64,000 nt of DNA from Dirofilaria immitis (lineage: Eukaryota; Nematoda; Chromadorea; Rhabditida; Onchocercidae): positions 622,001-686,000 of the forward strand of contig JAKNDB010000092.1 of NCBI GenBank assembly GCA_024305405.1. Reading direction: 5' to 3'. Numbering within the stretch: the stretch's first letter is position 1; each line of letters begins with the position of its first letter. A program made the translations under genes and the position numbers. This document shows, in pieces, positions 1-11,900 of the stretch. A model generated the notes under the pieces. That model did no database searches and was not told where the DNA came from. It was given only the letters and a program-made list of their open reading frames with translations.

Positions 1-2039
1 TAGCCATTGAATTTGTCATACCGTAATTCTTTTCATTATGCAAATGTTTATAAAACTGGGGAAAACTATAGAAATAGATAATAATACTTATTGTTACTGT
101 AAGTGTCATTCCTGCATATATCTAACTATCACGTATCAGTCCTATCAGTCTTCCTTCTTTTTGCATTACTATGACTTATTATATATATTATTACTCATTA
201 CATATCATTATTACACATTACTCTTATTAATATTAAAGGTTAAATTATTGAATTGATAAATAAGGAAATATTCAACTTCGATAATTATCAGCCTATCTTT
301 TCAAATTGAACAAGTTATTAATTATCCTTAACAATCTTATATTTAGTGGCAGGTGAATTTGCTGTTGTCGAATAGTTTATTTAATAATACTTCACATCAA
401 ATCATCATGATTTATTAAATTTATCATGAAAAAAATTATAGAAAATTATTAAATTTATCAGAGAAAAGAGTGAAATGATAAAATTCTAAAAATATTCAAT
501 AAATTTAAAAATTCCAACAAAACATACATATAAAAAAAAATATGAGAGGTTTAATTTTGTCATCTTTTTTAATTTTAAAGCATACATTGCTTACAAAAAA
601 AAAAAAATATAAAAAAATTGACTACCAATCAAACAATCAGTTAATTAATCATATTTGATGAAAAGTAAACAGTAATTCAAACGATAAATTATCTGACAAT
701 ACGAATTATGGTAAGACATTAATGCTAATAAGGAATTAATTAAGTAATATAATATAAGAAAAATTATGATTTTAGTTAAGTAATATAATTAAAGAAAACT
801 ATGATTTTCTTTACTATTCGTCCAAGAAAGCAATTGTAATTTGTTGATTAAAGTAAAGTAAAATTAAAATATCTGACGGAATTAATTCTTGAATTCCTGA
901 AATATTTGAATATTCCATTTTAAAAGATAAACGATAATTAATTGATTGGTCTAATTATATGATATAATCAGATTAATAATCATCTATTTCTATTAAATCA
1001 ATTAGCGGTAGCTTGATTGGAAGTTAATTTTTATGCGACAATTAAACAATACGAACAAACATTTGAAGAATTTAAATCAATTAAAAATATTAATGAAATA
1101 AAGTTTTTGAAATGATATGATTACGATTAAGTGTAGCCATCAATTTGCTCATGAAATAATCAACAATATGAACATTATCAGTACTAACAATGATATTCTA
1201 TCGTATGTTTGTGTTAATAGTTCATGAACAACTGGAATAGTGAAATAAACAGCAATAGAAATCAAAAAATGATTAAAGAACGAAATGAAAAGTTGATAAA
1301 CAAAGGATGACATTAACATAATTATTATGTTATGATAAGTTTCAATTTAAGATATAATTTATTTTTAATTAGAATTAATTAAGAACCAATTAAGATCGAC
1401 TTGAAAAAAGTGACAACGGTATTGTGGCGAAAAGTAAATAGATATTATCAAAATTTATCAATTTTTTTGCAATTAATGCTTTCAACTGAAAAATAATCTC
1501 ACATATCTCTGAATGCAAAAAATTATGTCAAATTCAATTATCGATTATTTCGATTATTTAATGCTGATTATTTGCAATGATCTGATAAATTTGTTCTAAA
1601 AAAGTTATCATATTTATTCATATAGAAATCCCGATTATTGGTAAAATCCGCATTAATTGTTTGCATTTTAATAAACGCATAGTTTTCAATGTCAAAATTA
1701 TGCTTTCAATTTAACGAAACAAAATTCGATGAAACTGAAAAATTGCATGAAGTTATGACGTCATATATATCTTCGAGAATTTGTAATATTCATCCAATAT
1801 CTTACACCGTATGAATTAATCAACTTTGTTGATCAGTTATTCAATCCAATATATGTGATGTAGCTAAAAAACAAAATTAAAATTATTTTATATGAGTAAT
1901 AAATTCCCAACAGTCTTACTATGATTAAAAGATAGAATGCAAATTAATACTTGTAATAATATATTTCCGATTAAAAATATCACCCAGATATATATCCAAA
2001 AATAATGAACCGAATCGATTATCTCAAATCAGCTCATTC

Positions 2040-2312
2040 ATGTTAACTCAGTATCACATCAAATATCGTACTCTTCGTGACTATATTATTGGTATCGTAT
2101 TCTATCGTAATATCATATCTTTAAATGACATCAATAACATACTTTATTACATTATCCTACCAAATGATATCTTTATCGTATTTTATTACATTATAGCGTC
2201 AAATGGTATTCACTACCATATATGGTATGAAATGATGTCAATACCGTACTTTACTACGTTTGCTGTATCAAATAGCATCAGTATCGTATTTTTGCATTAT
2301 TGCATCGAACGG
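2040..2312. repeat. degenerate tandem repeat, unit about 40-46 bp
   Basis: Variants of a unit containing ATCGTATTxTATTACATTAT and TCAAATGATATC recur about six times (for example near 2,094, 2,135, 2,170, 2,240 and 2,280). Copies are diverged and vary in length. The 100-codon open frame across this block is a product of the repeat, not a gene. Confidence 0.6.
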
Positions 2313-2840
2313 TTTTATTTTAGCAATTCAGCTAATAATTAAATATTACCTCGAGAAGTGAAGATTACTGTATCCATTTAGTAAGGAAGAATTGTTTTAT
2401 CTGTTGCTGGAGAAAGAGAAAAAAATTACATGTAGCCATTTTGCAAATTTTACAATGCCATTCATTGAAATAAATAAATGATGGAAGTTCGACGAAAGCA
2501 TAGAAAATAACTGATTGAAATTTTGTTGGAAAGATTTTGTAAACAGCAAAAACAATTTGATCTGACTCATTTTAATTCGATGTAATGAAGCGATAAGAAG
2601 CAGTTGCTACTGCTAATGCAACCTTAAAGTTAAGCACGAACATTTGAGCTCGAGCTATTGGGAAGAGGAGAATCTGCAAATAATCATTTTAACAAGAATA
2701 TGACGGAAATGCTTTAATGCAATTATGATTGATATGAAATAGAAATTTATCTGTGAAAATTGCTGTGATAAAAATTATTTTAAAAGCATTGTTAAACGAT
2801 GTCTAAATTAATCATTCAATATTAAATGATATTATTTTAA

Positions 2841-3345
2841 TGCATTATTGTGGATTAGAAATTAAATACTCATACATTTAAAAATAACATATGCCTTACT
2901 TAATTATTATTGCAAATAGGAAATTAAGTATACACAAATACGTTTAAAAAATGTGCATCTTAACTATTATTGCAAATGAGAAATTAAACATGAACTTATA
3001 TTTGAAAACCTTATATTCTTCTAACTATATTATTCTAAATTAGATTATTGTAAACCAGAAATTAAACCCATATAGTTGAAATTAAATTATATCTTTCCGT
3101 CAATTATTATGATCAATTAAAAATTGGATAAATATGTATATATTTGAAGGTATTATATCTAATCTATCTCAAGACTATTATAGTTGGTCAAATATTAAAT
3201 ATCTATATATTTGAATATAACATATTTCTCTCGTAATTACTATTATAAATTAGAAATCAAATACTTATATATATTTGAAAACATCGTATCGCCTCTTTTA
3301 ACCGTTATTGTAAATCAAAAATCAAATAAATATATATATATATAT
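2841..3345. repeat. degenerate tandem repeat, unit about 60-70 bp
   Basis: Roughly eight diverged copies of a unit with the core TATTATTGTAAATTAGAAAT followed by AAATACTTATATATTTGAAAA. Copies start near 2,841, 2,905, 2,964, 3,045, 3,105, 3,175, 3,239 and 3,300. The array runs directly into the TA microsatellite that follows. Confidence 0.65.
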
Positions 3346-3353
3346 ATATATAT
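3330..3353. repeat. (TA)n microsatellite
   Basis: Uninterrupted alternating TA run of about 12 units at the end of the 60-70 bp repeat array. Confidence 0.9.
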
Positions 3354-3440
3354 TCGAATAGAAGGGAATGAAAAATTTGAATTTGTGATGAGCCTACTTT
3401 AAACTGTTAACGCATCAGCTGTGATAACAATATATTTTGT

Positions 3441-3556
3441 ACACACCCACATTCATACACACCCGCATCCATACACACACACACACATACATACATACAA
3501 ACAAACAACACATACATACAGACACACAAACATATACACACATATACATAGATATA
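3441..3556. repeat. CA/CATA-rich microsatellite
   Basis: Imperfect CA, CATA and CAAA repeats of about 115 bases, including a pure CA stretch near 3,474-3,486. The His/Thr-rich frame read through it is not a gene. Confidence 0.85.
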
Positions 3557-4548
3557 TTTTAAAAAAGATGGGCACATATATCAGAAATTCTAGACTATCA
3601 TCATCAGCATCATCAACTACTATTATTAAACTTATTTTTGCATCTCTCCTAACTACTATTTTTTATTTTGTTTAATTTCAAACCAAAAAAAAAAATTCTC
3701 TCTTAATCTTTTTTAAAAATTCTCGAATAAAAAAAAATTAAAAAAATCGATTAATAAATGAGCAAAGCAAATTAATTTTAAATAATTAATAACTAAATAT
3801 TATTGATAAATGAACAAAAAATCACTTTTACTCATCTTAAAAGATTAAAATTTTAATATAATATTTATTATTCCATTAAGATAAGCATAAACAAACGTAG
3901 CGTAGAGGAAAAGAAATGGAAATAAATAAAATTTGTTTATAATAATACAATTACATAAATAGAATATATTTAAATAAATAAATAATAATATGGATATTTA
4001 CAGAAAATAATTTAGAAGTGATATTATATATGATACAATGGGTTATTATTATTTCATATTTTAATTAAATGAATAATTTCAGATCATCCATAAACACTAT
4101 TAGATATCTTGTTTTATTACTAAATGATTTTAGACAGTATTTAAATGCAATTAAAGGCGTATTTCATTATCCATTGTCATAATAAATGTTAAATGGATGA
4201 AATAGCTAACTAATCGGATCAAAATATGAAATTTAACAAATCATTTCAAATTGATCATAGAAACAAACAGTCGCTTGAAAGAAGTTTCGAATAAATAAAC
4301 ACTGAATAAAAAGAATAGAAATATTAAACTAAAATGATTTAAAAGAATAAACAATAAACAATTTTTTTTTTTGGAATGGCTTAAAATGATTATAAATATA
4401 TTCGTGTGGAAAAGGTAAATAGCTTTTGATATGAAAAATGAAATAAAATTTAAGCAAAAAATGCTATAAATTGATAATAGAATGAATAATAAATTGATTA
4501 ATATTGATAAAGGATAACAATATATCTGTGTGATACGATAAGCAATAT

Positions 4549-6357
4549 TTAAAATATCTTCAATTTAACTTCATCACATTTACCCAATTTAGCTGACCAT
4601 TTGCCATTATGACAAGTTGTATACGCTGTACCAACTATTTTTTGTCCAAATGGACATGTCAAAATTGCTATAGCACCTGAGGGAAACTTTCGTAATTTTG
4701 GATCCTGCAAAAATTAAACTTAGGAGGATAAAACCTAAATTTAAAACTTTTTTTGTTAATAAGAATAAACAGCAACTTTAAATAAACATAAATTTGCGTT
4801 TTTTTTTATACCAAAATAAAAATTGACGAAAGATTTAAGAAAATGTTAAAAAATACTAAAATTCAAGAATAATTCATATATTCTCGAATTACATTTAATA
4901 AGGAAGAAGAAAAGCAATAAAAACAAAAATTTATTTGCTAAATGAAAGAAAAAAGACATACCGGAATATAGGTTATGGTACCCATTTTACGACTTATTGG
5001 ACCACAAGATAGATCGAGATTTGGTATAGAAGTTGTTGATAGTGTATCAGAAAATACAATACATGATCCTGGCAAAAAATATAAATAAAATAAATAGTAA
5101 TACATTACGAAGTTTATTTAAAAATAATAATAATACATAAGAAATTTATAAAATTTTGAGCAAAAAATTCTTTTAAAATAATTTATTCATCTAAATGAGA
5201 TAAATCAGAAAAAGAAACAAATGGAATCATTTTAAATGTAAACACATTCAAAAAGTAAACAATATTTTTTAATAAATTTCAAATTTTTAAACATAAAAAT
5301 ATTAAACAAATATAATATTCTATCGCATTTCAGGAATGGAAAAAATATTTGATGATAAATAAATGATAAATGAATAAATAAATAACAAATGAATTTAACA
5401 AATTTTATTTTATTTGTTAAAAATAAATTAATGAAAATTTAGACTTAAAAAGAATTTGCAATGAAAATTAAATTAAAATTAGGCATTTGAATTATCCGAA
5501 ATTATAATTTATTTTATCGTCCCTTTCTTTCTATTCAATAATTAGTTTCAGAATTTTTAGTTTTAAATATTAATAAATATTTATTTTTTTGAACCAATAA
5601 TTAATAATTAATTAGAAAAATTTTTTTTACCCAATTTTGGTTCCCAAACACCTTTCGCAGAACATCGTGTAGTTGATGAACCATTTATGACAAATCCCAG
5701 ATTACATGATAAGGCAGCTATCGAACCGGTAGCATGGAAAAGATCAGATACTGGTGATAACAAATTATATGTTATCAAACCATTTGGAACTGGTAAATGC
5801 GCTAAACATAAAGCTGAAATAATGAAATTTTTAAAAAAAGCTTTTGAATTTAAACATTTTACTTGTGAAAATTTAATTTTAATAATTATAATTATTAATA
5901 GCAAAATCTAAATTTTATCAACTTTAATAAAAATTTCTTATCTAATTTAAAACTTATAAATATTCAATATTCAATTTTTGATATTAAAGATTTTTCGGCT
6001 TATCATCAGACCTTAAACGTAGGAATTATCAGTTTATCATTATCAATAATTTATAATATTTTCTATTATTTGTTGAAAAATTGCCTAAAAACGGCTAAAA
6101 TGCTAAGACATATATTGTATTTCATCTTGTTATTGTTTGAAAAAAATGATAGGTTTTTTTTTTGTTTGTTTCAATTTCAAATATCTATTTCAAATGAATA
6201 AATAACAGTTTGTAAATGTATTCAGCGATCATCGTAGCATAATATAAATCACAAAATATTTAATTTTTATCGATCAGAAAAAAAGTTTGAAAGAAAAACC
6301 GGTGATTGTTGATGTTGTAGATAACAGAATTGGAACTATGAATACAGCACCATTCAT
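4549..6357 (-). CDS. secreted protein with two CCP (sushi) domains
   Basis: Four exons: 6357-6300, 5813-5631, 5068-4962, 4704-4549 (TAA). They sum to 504 nt, 167 residues, with no frame break. Exon 1 encodes a signal-peptide-like start, MNGAVFIVPILLSTTST. Exon 2 holds the first CCP domain: Cys, PxNGxITY, FxxGSxAxLSC, GSSxTRC, GxWxPxLG, with the last Cys in exon 3. Exons 3-4 hold a second domain: SCGPI, GTITY, FPSGAIAILTCPFG, TTCxNGKWSAKLGKC, then an 8-residue tail. CCP modules are disulfide-bonded adhesion or complement-type domains of secreted proteins, so an extracellular role is inferred; the partner is unknown. All junctions are GT-AG and in phase. Exon 1 is the least certain part, because exons at 8,031-8,272 could join exon 2 in the same phase. 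It lies downstream of the ankyrin gene on the same strand. Confidence 0.68.
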
Positions 6358-6394
6358 AGTACAAAATTTTTTAATTCTTTTTATATATGTATAT

Positions 6395-6401
6395 CTGAAA
6401 A
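6395..6401 (-). other. possible spliced-leader acceptor of the CCP gene
   Basis: On the minus strand the string TTTTCAG ends at 6,395, 37 bases before the ATG at 6,357. It matches the 3' splice consensus used by the introns here and could be the trans-splice site. No spliced-leader cDNA evidence is available. Confidence 0.35.
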
Positions 6402-8030
6402 TGGAAATGAAATATACTAATAAATTATTTCAAAGTTATAACATTTAGATTGATAGCACTCTCAAATATTATTCGAAACAAAAATTTAAATAAATAAAAA
6501 TTTGCTAAATATTATTTGAAATTTAAATATTACATTTCATTTTGCGAGAAATAGAAAAAAGAAAAGAATGGGAATAAAAGGAAAGAAAGTTAGAAAAAGA
6601 AATATAACCTTTGCTATTACTCTTTCTCCTTTCGGTAAATATAAAATTTACGGAAATTCCTTGAAAAAAGAAAAATCAAAATTTTTACATATTAAAATTA
6701 CCAAATTATTAGAGTATTTTTATATATCAAAAATTTATAATAGTTTTATATAAAATTTAGGCAAATATTAAAAATAAGAAGAAAAAGAAACAAAAAAATT
6801 CTGGACAGATCACATCTTCACAGTTTTATAAAAGTCATATTGTTTGTCGCAAATAAAGAAAGGCATAAACAAAATGAAAGAGAAAATCCGGGGTTGAATT
6901 CTTTTGAGAATATTGTAAATATTACATTATTTCTCTTTCAATTCTATTCAGGTAATAATAATAATTATACAACTTGATTTGAATCAAATAAATCAAAAGA
7001 GACCGACCACTTTCTCCTTTCAGCCCATTTCCACCTTTTCTCCATTCCCGTTTACCTGTTTTGCAATTATTCAACATTTCTCGCATATAATACTTTTATT
7101 CATCAGTTCTTATGTCAATCATTTCAAATTCGTTATTTCAATCATTGAGATAAATTGTTTTAAAAATAACGAAAAATTATCGCCTGACAATATTTCTTCT
7201 AAAGTTTTTTCTAAACCCAATTATTGTATCATATTATCAATCGATGCTACTACTATCGTTAGCGTAATTCGATTTAATGAATTGCAAACGATTGCTTATA
7301 TCGTGTCAGAAATTTAACAACTAAGCAAAAACGCAAAATTTTCAGAAACAAATTATTCCGTTTGAATTAAAGTTTTGCAAATTCGCATAAGTTGAAGAAA
7401 GTGTGAAATACTACAAATCATTTATCAAAAAAAAGAAAAATCGTTCTGCTCAAAAAATTTTAAAATACCTCGTTTAATTTTATTTCAATAAATGCCTCTT
7501 TTAAATATATATATTTATCTAAAATGTTCAGTAATTGAAGAATCATTGTTTTTCGAAATCTTGGAAAGTGGAATTTTAAAATATTTCTTAATTCCACTCC
7601 AATGATTCTTTGCTTTAAATTGCATATTTGTTTAAAACGTTCGAAAATGAAGTATTTTTATTTGTTGAGAGGTAAACATAACATCATCATAAAAGATGAT
7701 TGAAAAAAAAGCAAAAATTAAGCATAAGTACATGCAAAAAAGATACCCTGTCATAAAACAAAAAAGACAACCTTATCAAAAAAATGTGCAAAAGTTGAGC
7801 AGATATACAAACACCTCAAAAAAAATTAAGAGTAAATATTTTTTAATGTCAAAGGTTATAAATCATTTCTGGTCATAATTTTGATAGTTTCGCTATAATA
7901 ACTAAGCATATACATATTTTATTCTAGAACATATCACATCGTCTTAGTTGAACAAGAAAAATTTTATTAGAACAGAAAAAAAGGAAAAAGAAAACATTGA
8001 GATCATTGTTTTTCAATTCTTTATGTTTAC
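6402..8030. other. AT-rich interval, nothing recognised
   Basis: No exon with supporting splice sites and domain similarity was found on either strand. A 112-codon plus-strand frame (6,979-7,317) has low-complexity composition and no family resemblance. Confidence 0.5.
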
Positions 8031-8904
8031 CTGTATCTAAAATTTGACCTGTTATGATAAACGTGTAATAATCTCTCCCAACATTATCTATGTAATTAGA
8101 GTCAATTACAAATTGTAATTATATGAATAAATAATACCAAAAAGAAAAAATAAAAAACTAATTGATAGCTCGAATCCTAAATACTATATATAACCAGACG
8201 ATGGAAGAAGACTTCCGGAGGGTATCACCTTTAATGTGACCCGCGTTATCACCGTTTGTCCTTTAGCTTCCGCTTACAAAATGCAAATGTAAAACAAAAG
8301 CATGTATTATTTTAGCGAGGCGCTTCTGTCATAGATAAATTTATCAATAAAACATAATTATCACAAATGAAAGAAAAATTTGTGCGATTAACAAGACTGT
8401 ATGTAGAAAACTACAAGCATTTTTGTATGAACAAGCAAAAATTTGGCAATTTTTTTATACAATGTTGATTTTTTTATTCAAATGAGCAAAAGCATATTTG
8501 CCATTTTCAAAAGTTGTCATTTGCTAAATAAAATAGCCATTTTAATTTGTTTTTCTTTATGTCGCCATTGCCTATTTTGAAATTTCCTACATTCCTAAGA
8601 ATTAATATAAGAACAAAAACAACAAACAACATGCGAAAAAATTTCGATTTTTTTGATGGGAAACAAACAAAAAAATCCAAATACTCTTTCCTGCTTTATT
8701 CTATTCCTGATAATAGATGATATTCCAAATTAAGTCAAACGTTCATTTAGAATATTAGGTAGAACGTGTCAAAAAACTACCCAAAGAACAGCTAAAGTTG
8801 CTAATCTAATCAAGAAATAAAATTAAATTTCAAATTACAAAAGAAAGATGAATGAGAATGCATTACCCGTATGCAATGCAAAAGCCACAAATAAAAAATA
8901 CAAA
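8031..8904 (-). CDS. tentative exons of a small secreted protein or alternative 5' exons of the CCP gene
   Basis: Three minus-strand segments chain in phase with GT-AG borders: 8904-8867 (hydrophobic, LYFLFVAFALHT, like the end of a signal peptide), 8272-8195 (EAKGQTVITRVTLKVIPSG, beta-rich) and 8087-8031 (NVGRDYYTFIITGQILDT). The 8,195-8,272 block stands out by its higher GC. The chain ends in phase 1, the phase needed to enter the CCP exon at 5,813. No in-frame ATG was found for the first segment, which begins only 22 bases after the ankyrin stop codon and follows a TTTCGCAG acceptor. It could be a separate gene, alternative first exons, or chance. Confidence 0.3.
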
Positions 8905-8926
8905 CTGCGAAACAAAACGTTACTCG

Positions 8927-11900
8927 TCAATAGAAATCGCCTTCTACTTCAATCTCAGTTTCTTCTATGGATGATGAGAAACCAATAGATGTATCATCCT
9001 TCTCGGTTTTCCGAAATTCATGAATTGCTGCTGAAATTTACAGAAATGATAATTTGATTCAAATGAGCTAAAGAAAAATACTTAATGACATCTTATAATG
9101 CATTTCTATAAAATAAAATTCAGTTGCTTGCTTTAGAAATACACTAAATCGTATTTTTAGCTATGACTGATTCTTCATTATAAAAATTTACACTGACTAA
9201 TTATAGATTAATACTGTTTTATAATTCGATATGCTTCGTCCATCCGCTAATATCTCAACTAGCTTTATGTTTGGGAAATGCCTGGATTACGAGCATACTA
9301 AAAAATCCCATGATAGCTTATTTCTCTATTAGATCTTATTTTCCGGGAGAAATACAAAGTATTAATCATTGCAATATCAAACTTGATATTACAATTATAT
9401 ATTCATCACTTGACATCAAACTATATAGAGATCAAAAAGTCAGATCCTCTTTGCAGTCAATTGAGACTTTCAATATTGTTCGCCCTTTCGAATCAATAGA
9501 ATTTTATAAATAAAAACGAAAACTATCAAGTTATCGTTTTTGCGTTATTGAGATTATAAAGATTTTTCATAGAGTCTAAAACGCACATCGTCTATCTAAT
9601 TTAACTTTAAAAGAAATTTTGAGCTTTTCAGACCAAATATTTACCAAATTTTTATCAGTACAACCATAGCAAAGCAAACATACTAAAAAAGTGAAAAATA
9701 AAAAGTAACTTGCCAAAGAATAAATCTTTATTACCAGTTCCAAGAAATGCATCCAGCATATATAACATGCAATCCATTACAGAATTATCTTCAATTGGTG
9801 CAATCAATGGTATGCGTCCTTTATCATCCTGAAATAAAAAATAAAGATAAAATTACATAATCTGAAAATCAAGATTACAAATTTGAAAGTTTCTCCCACT
9901 ATATAACATTCGGCAATAAAAAGAAGGTTAGAAATCTGTCAGTTTTTGCCAATCTGCAAATTATATTCGTAATCTCCAAGCTTTACAGAGCATTCTATCG
10001 TAATCATCGTAAGTTTTGCATCTTGCAAAGAATAGAATTTAAAAAATCATAACAACTCCATGAAGTTAATTTCATACAATTAATAGATCTAAATTGCTTA
10101 ATCAATCTATAGAAAGATTGGGTAATCTTAAAATTGGATAATTGGATAGCCTTGGCTAATTAGTAAGACCGTAATTTGTAAAATCAAAATTTTCAATTTT
10201 CAATAACAATTTCAAGTGAAAATTTTCTTACTGGAATCTTACACTTACCATCAATGACAAAGAGAAAGATGAGATTTCCAGTACCTTACGAATGAGTGTA
10301 ATCATTCCCGCCTTACAAGCCAAATGAAGAATGCTGAAAAACAAAAACATGAGTAACTGAATAATAATATATACATATAAGATCTAACAAACAAAGTTGT
10401 CAAAAGTCATTTCTTTTAACATATTATTTTACAAAACAAGATTTTGAAATTTTAAAATATTATTGTCCAAAAAAACTAAGCAATAACTAATAATAATCCC
10501 ATTTTCCGTTTTTTAGAATATAAAACTAACGTTTGTCGACGTTTATTTTGAATATTGATAATATGTCTTGCATGCCCATTAGCAGGAATTGGTTTTACAT
10601 ATTTTAGCAAATAAACTGCTCCCATTTCATTACCAGCCATGCATGCGTGATGAAAAACTGTATTACCAGCTGCATCGGTTGCCTCTAATAACGCAGACTG
10701 CTCAATTAACAAACCTAAAAAACGACCGACTTGTTCCTTTCCTGATTATACTTATTCTGAACTGACCGTTTAGGAATTGCATAATGTCATATTGGATATA
10801 TTTAAAACTTGCGATCATATATTTATATTATTTTCTAATATTATTAAATTACCATCATTCCATAAAATGTTTTACTTGAATTTTGTAACTTAAATAATAA
10901 CGAAAAACTCTAACTGATAATTTCCAATGAGCGAGCGGAATCGTTGCAACTTGCCGCTGCCATCAATGGAGTAATGTGCAACATGTCTAGAGCTGAAGAA
11001 TCAGCTCCAGCAATGAGTAGCATAGAAGCAACTTTTACATGACCCTGCTGCGCCGCATGATGTAATGCTGTACGGCCATAAATATCCGCTGCTTTTGCGT
11101 ATTCCATATTCGTTTGTAATAAGAACTAAAAATAAAAAATGCACAAAACAGTGCTACAAAATTCATAAACATTTTGTAATGTACGGCCGTATGTTTTTAT
11201 TTAAATGCAAAAATTTTTAAAAATGAAATTGACTAATAGATATTCTACGTCTGTTACAAACAAAACTACAATAATATTACAATAAACAAACAATACTACA
11301 ATAAAACTTTCTTTTCCTTTTCTCTCAAAAAACAAATTATTCGACACCACTGATTTTCAGTGAAATGTTGCAAAATCAAATCGGTGTATAGTTTCGTATT
11401 TGGAAACAGCATTATAAATGAAATAAGCATTTAATAATTCTGTATCGTCAGAAAACAACATAGAAGTTTTCAGTTACCTGACATGTCTCAAGACGTCCAC
11501 AAGATGCCGCCAATATTGTGGCTATGCTTCGATTCGCATCCCTGTTAGCATCATGAAGAATGTGCAAGACAGATTCGTTCCCTTCGACAGCTGCCCAATC
11601 AAAAGCGGTTAAGCCACCAGAATCTGCTGTTTCACGCACATCATTTGTTAGCAAATAGTTGACAGTTGCAGAATCGCCTATAAAATTCATCGAAAAATAT
11701 GAAAAGGAAAAAATCAATTAAAAAGTAAGTAAAAGACTCTTCTAATTCTGTGTTTTTTCGGAATTCAATATTTTTATAGCAGAATCTCCATAAAAGACTC
11801 TAATTATTAATAAAATACCGCATAAAATATCTACTACCAATCTAGATATATTAGAAAAAATCTGAAATTCAATCCGATTTTATTGTGCGTCAACAAATAC

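Larger units (their letters stand above)
1..4548. other. gene-free AT-rich flank
   Basis: I see no supportable gene in this stretch. Its open frames are short, poor in GC codons and lack splice context. It contains two degenerate tandem arrays and dinucleotide microsatellites, listed separately. It lies downstream of the CCP gene on the minus strand, so the part nearest 4,548 should include that gene's 3' UTR, but no convincing poly(A) signal was picked out. Confidence 0.6.

Noticed and set aside
2040..2342. 100-codon plus-strand open frame
   Set aside because: It is produced by a degenerate tandem repeat; composition is repetitive and there is no family resemblance.
5687..5911. 74-codon plus-strand open frame
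   Set aside because: It is antisense to CCP exon 2, whose Cys, Trp and Gly pattern and splice sites establish the minus-strand frame.
6979..7317. 112-codon plus-strand open frame
   Set aside because: Low-complexity Phe/Ser/Ile composition, no splice partners, no recognised domain and typical of chance frames in this DNA.
8195..8290. Structured non-coding RNA
   Set aside because: The GC-rich block first looked RNA-like, but a clean frame with acceptor and donor explains it better as an exon.
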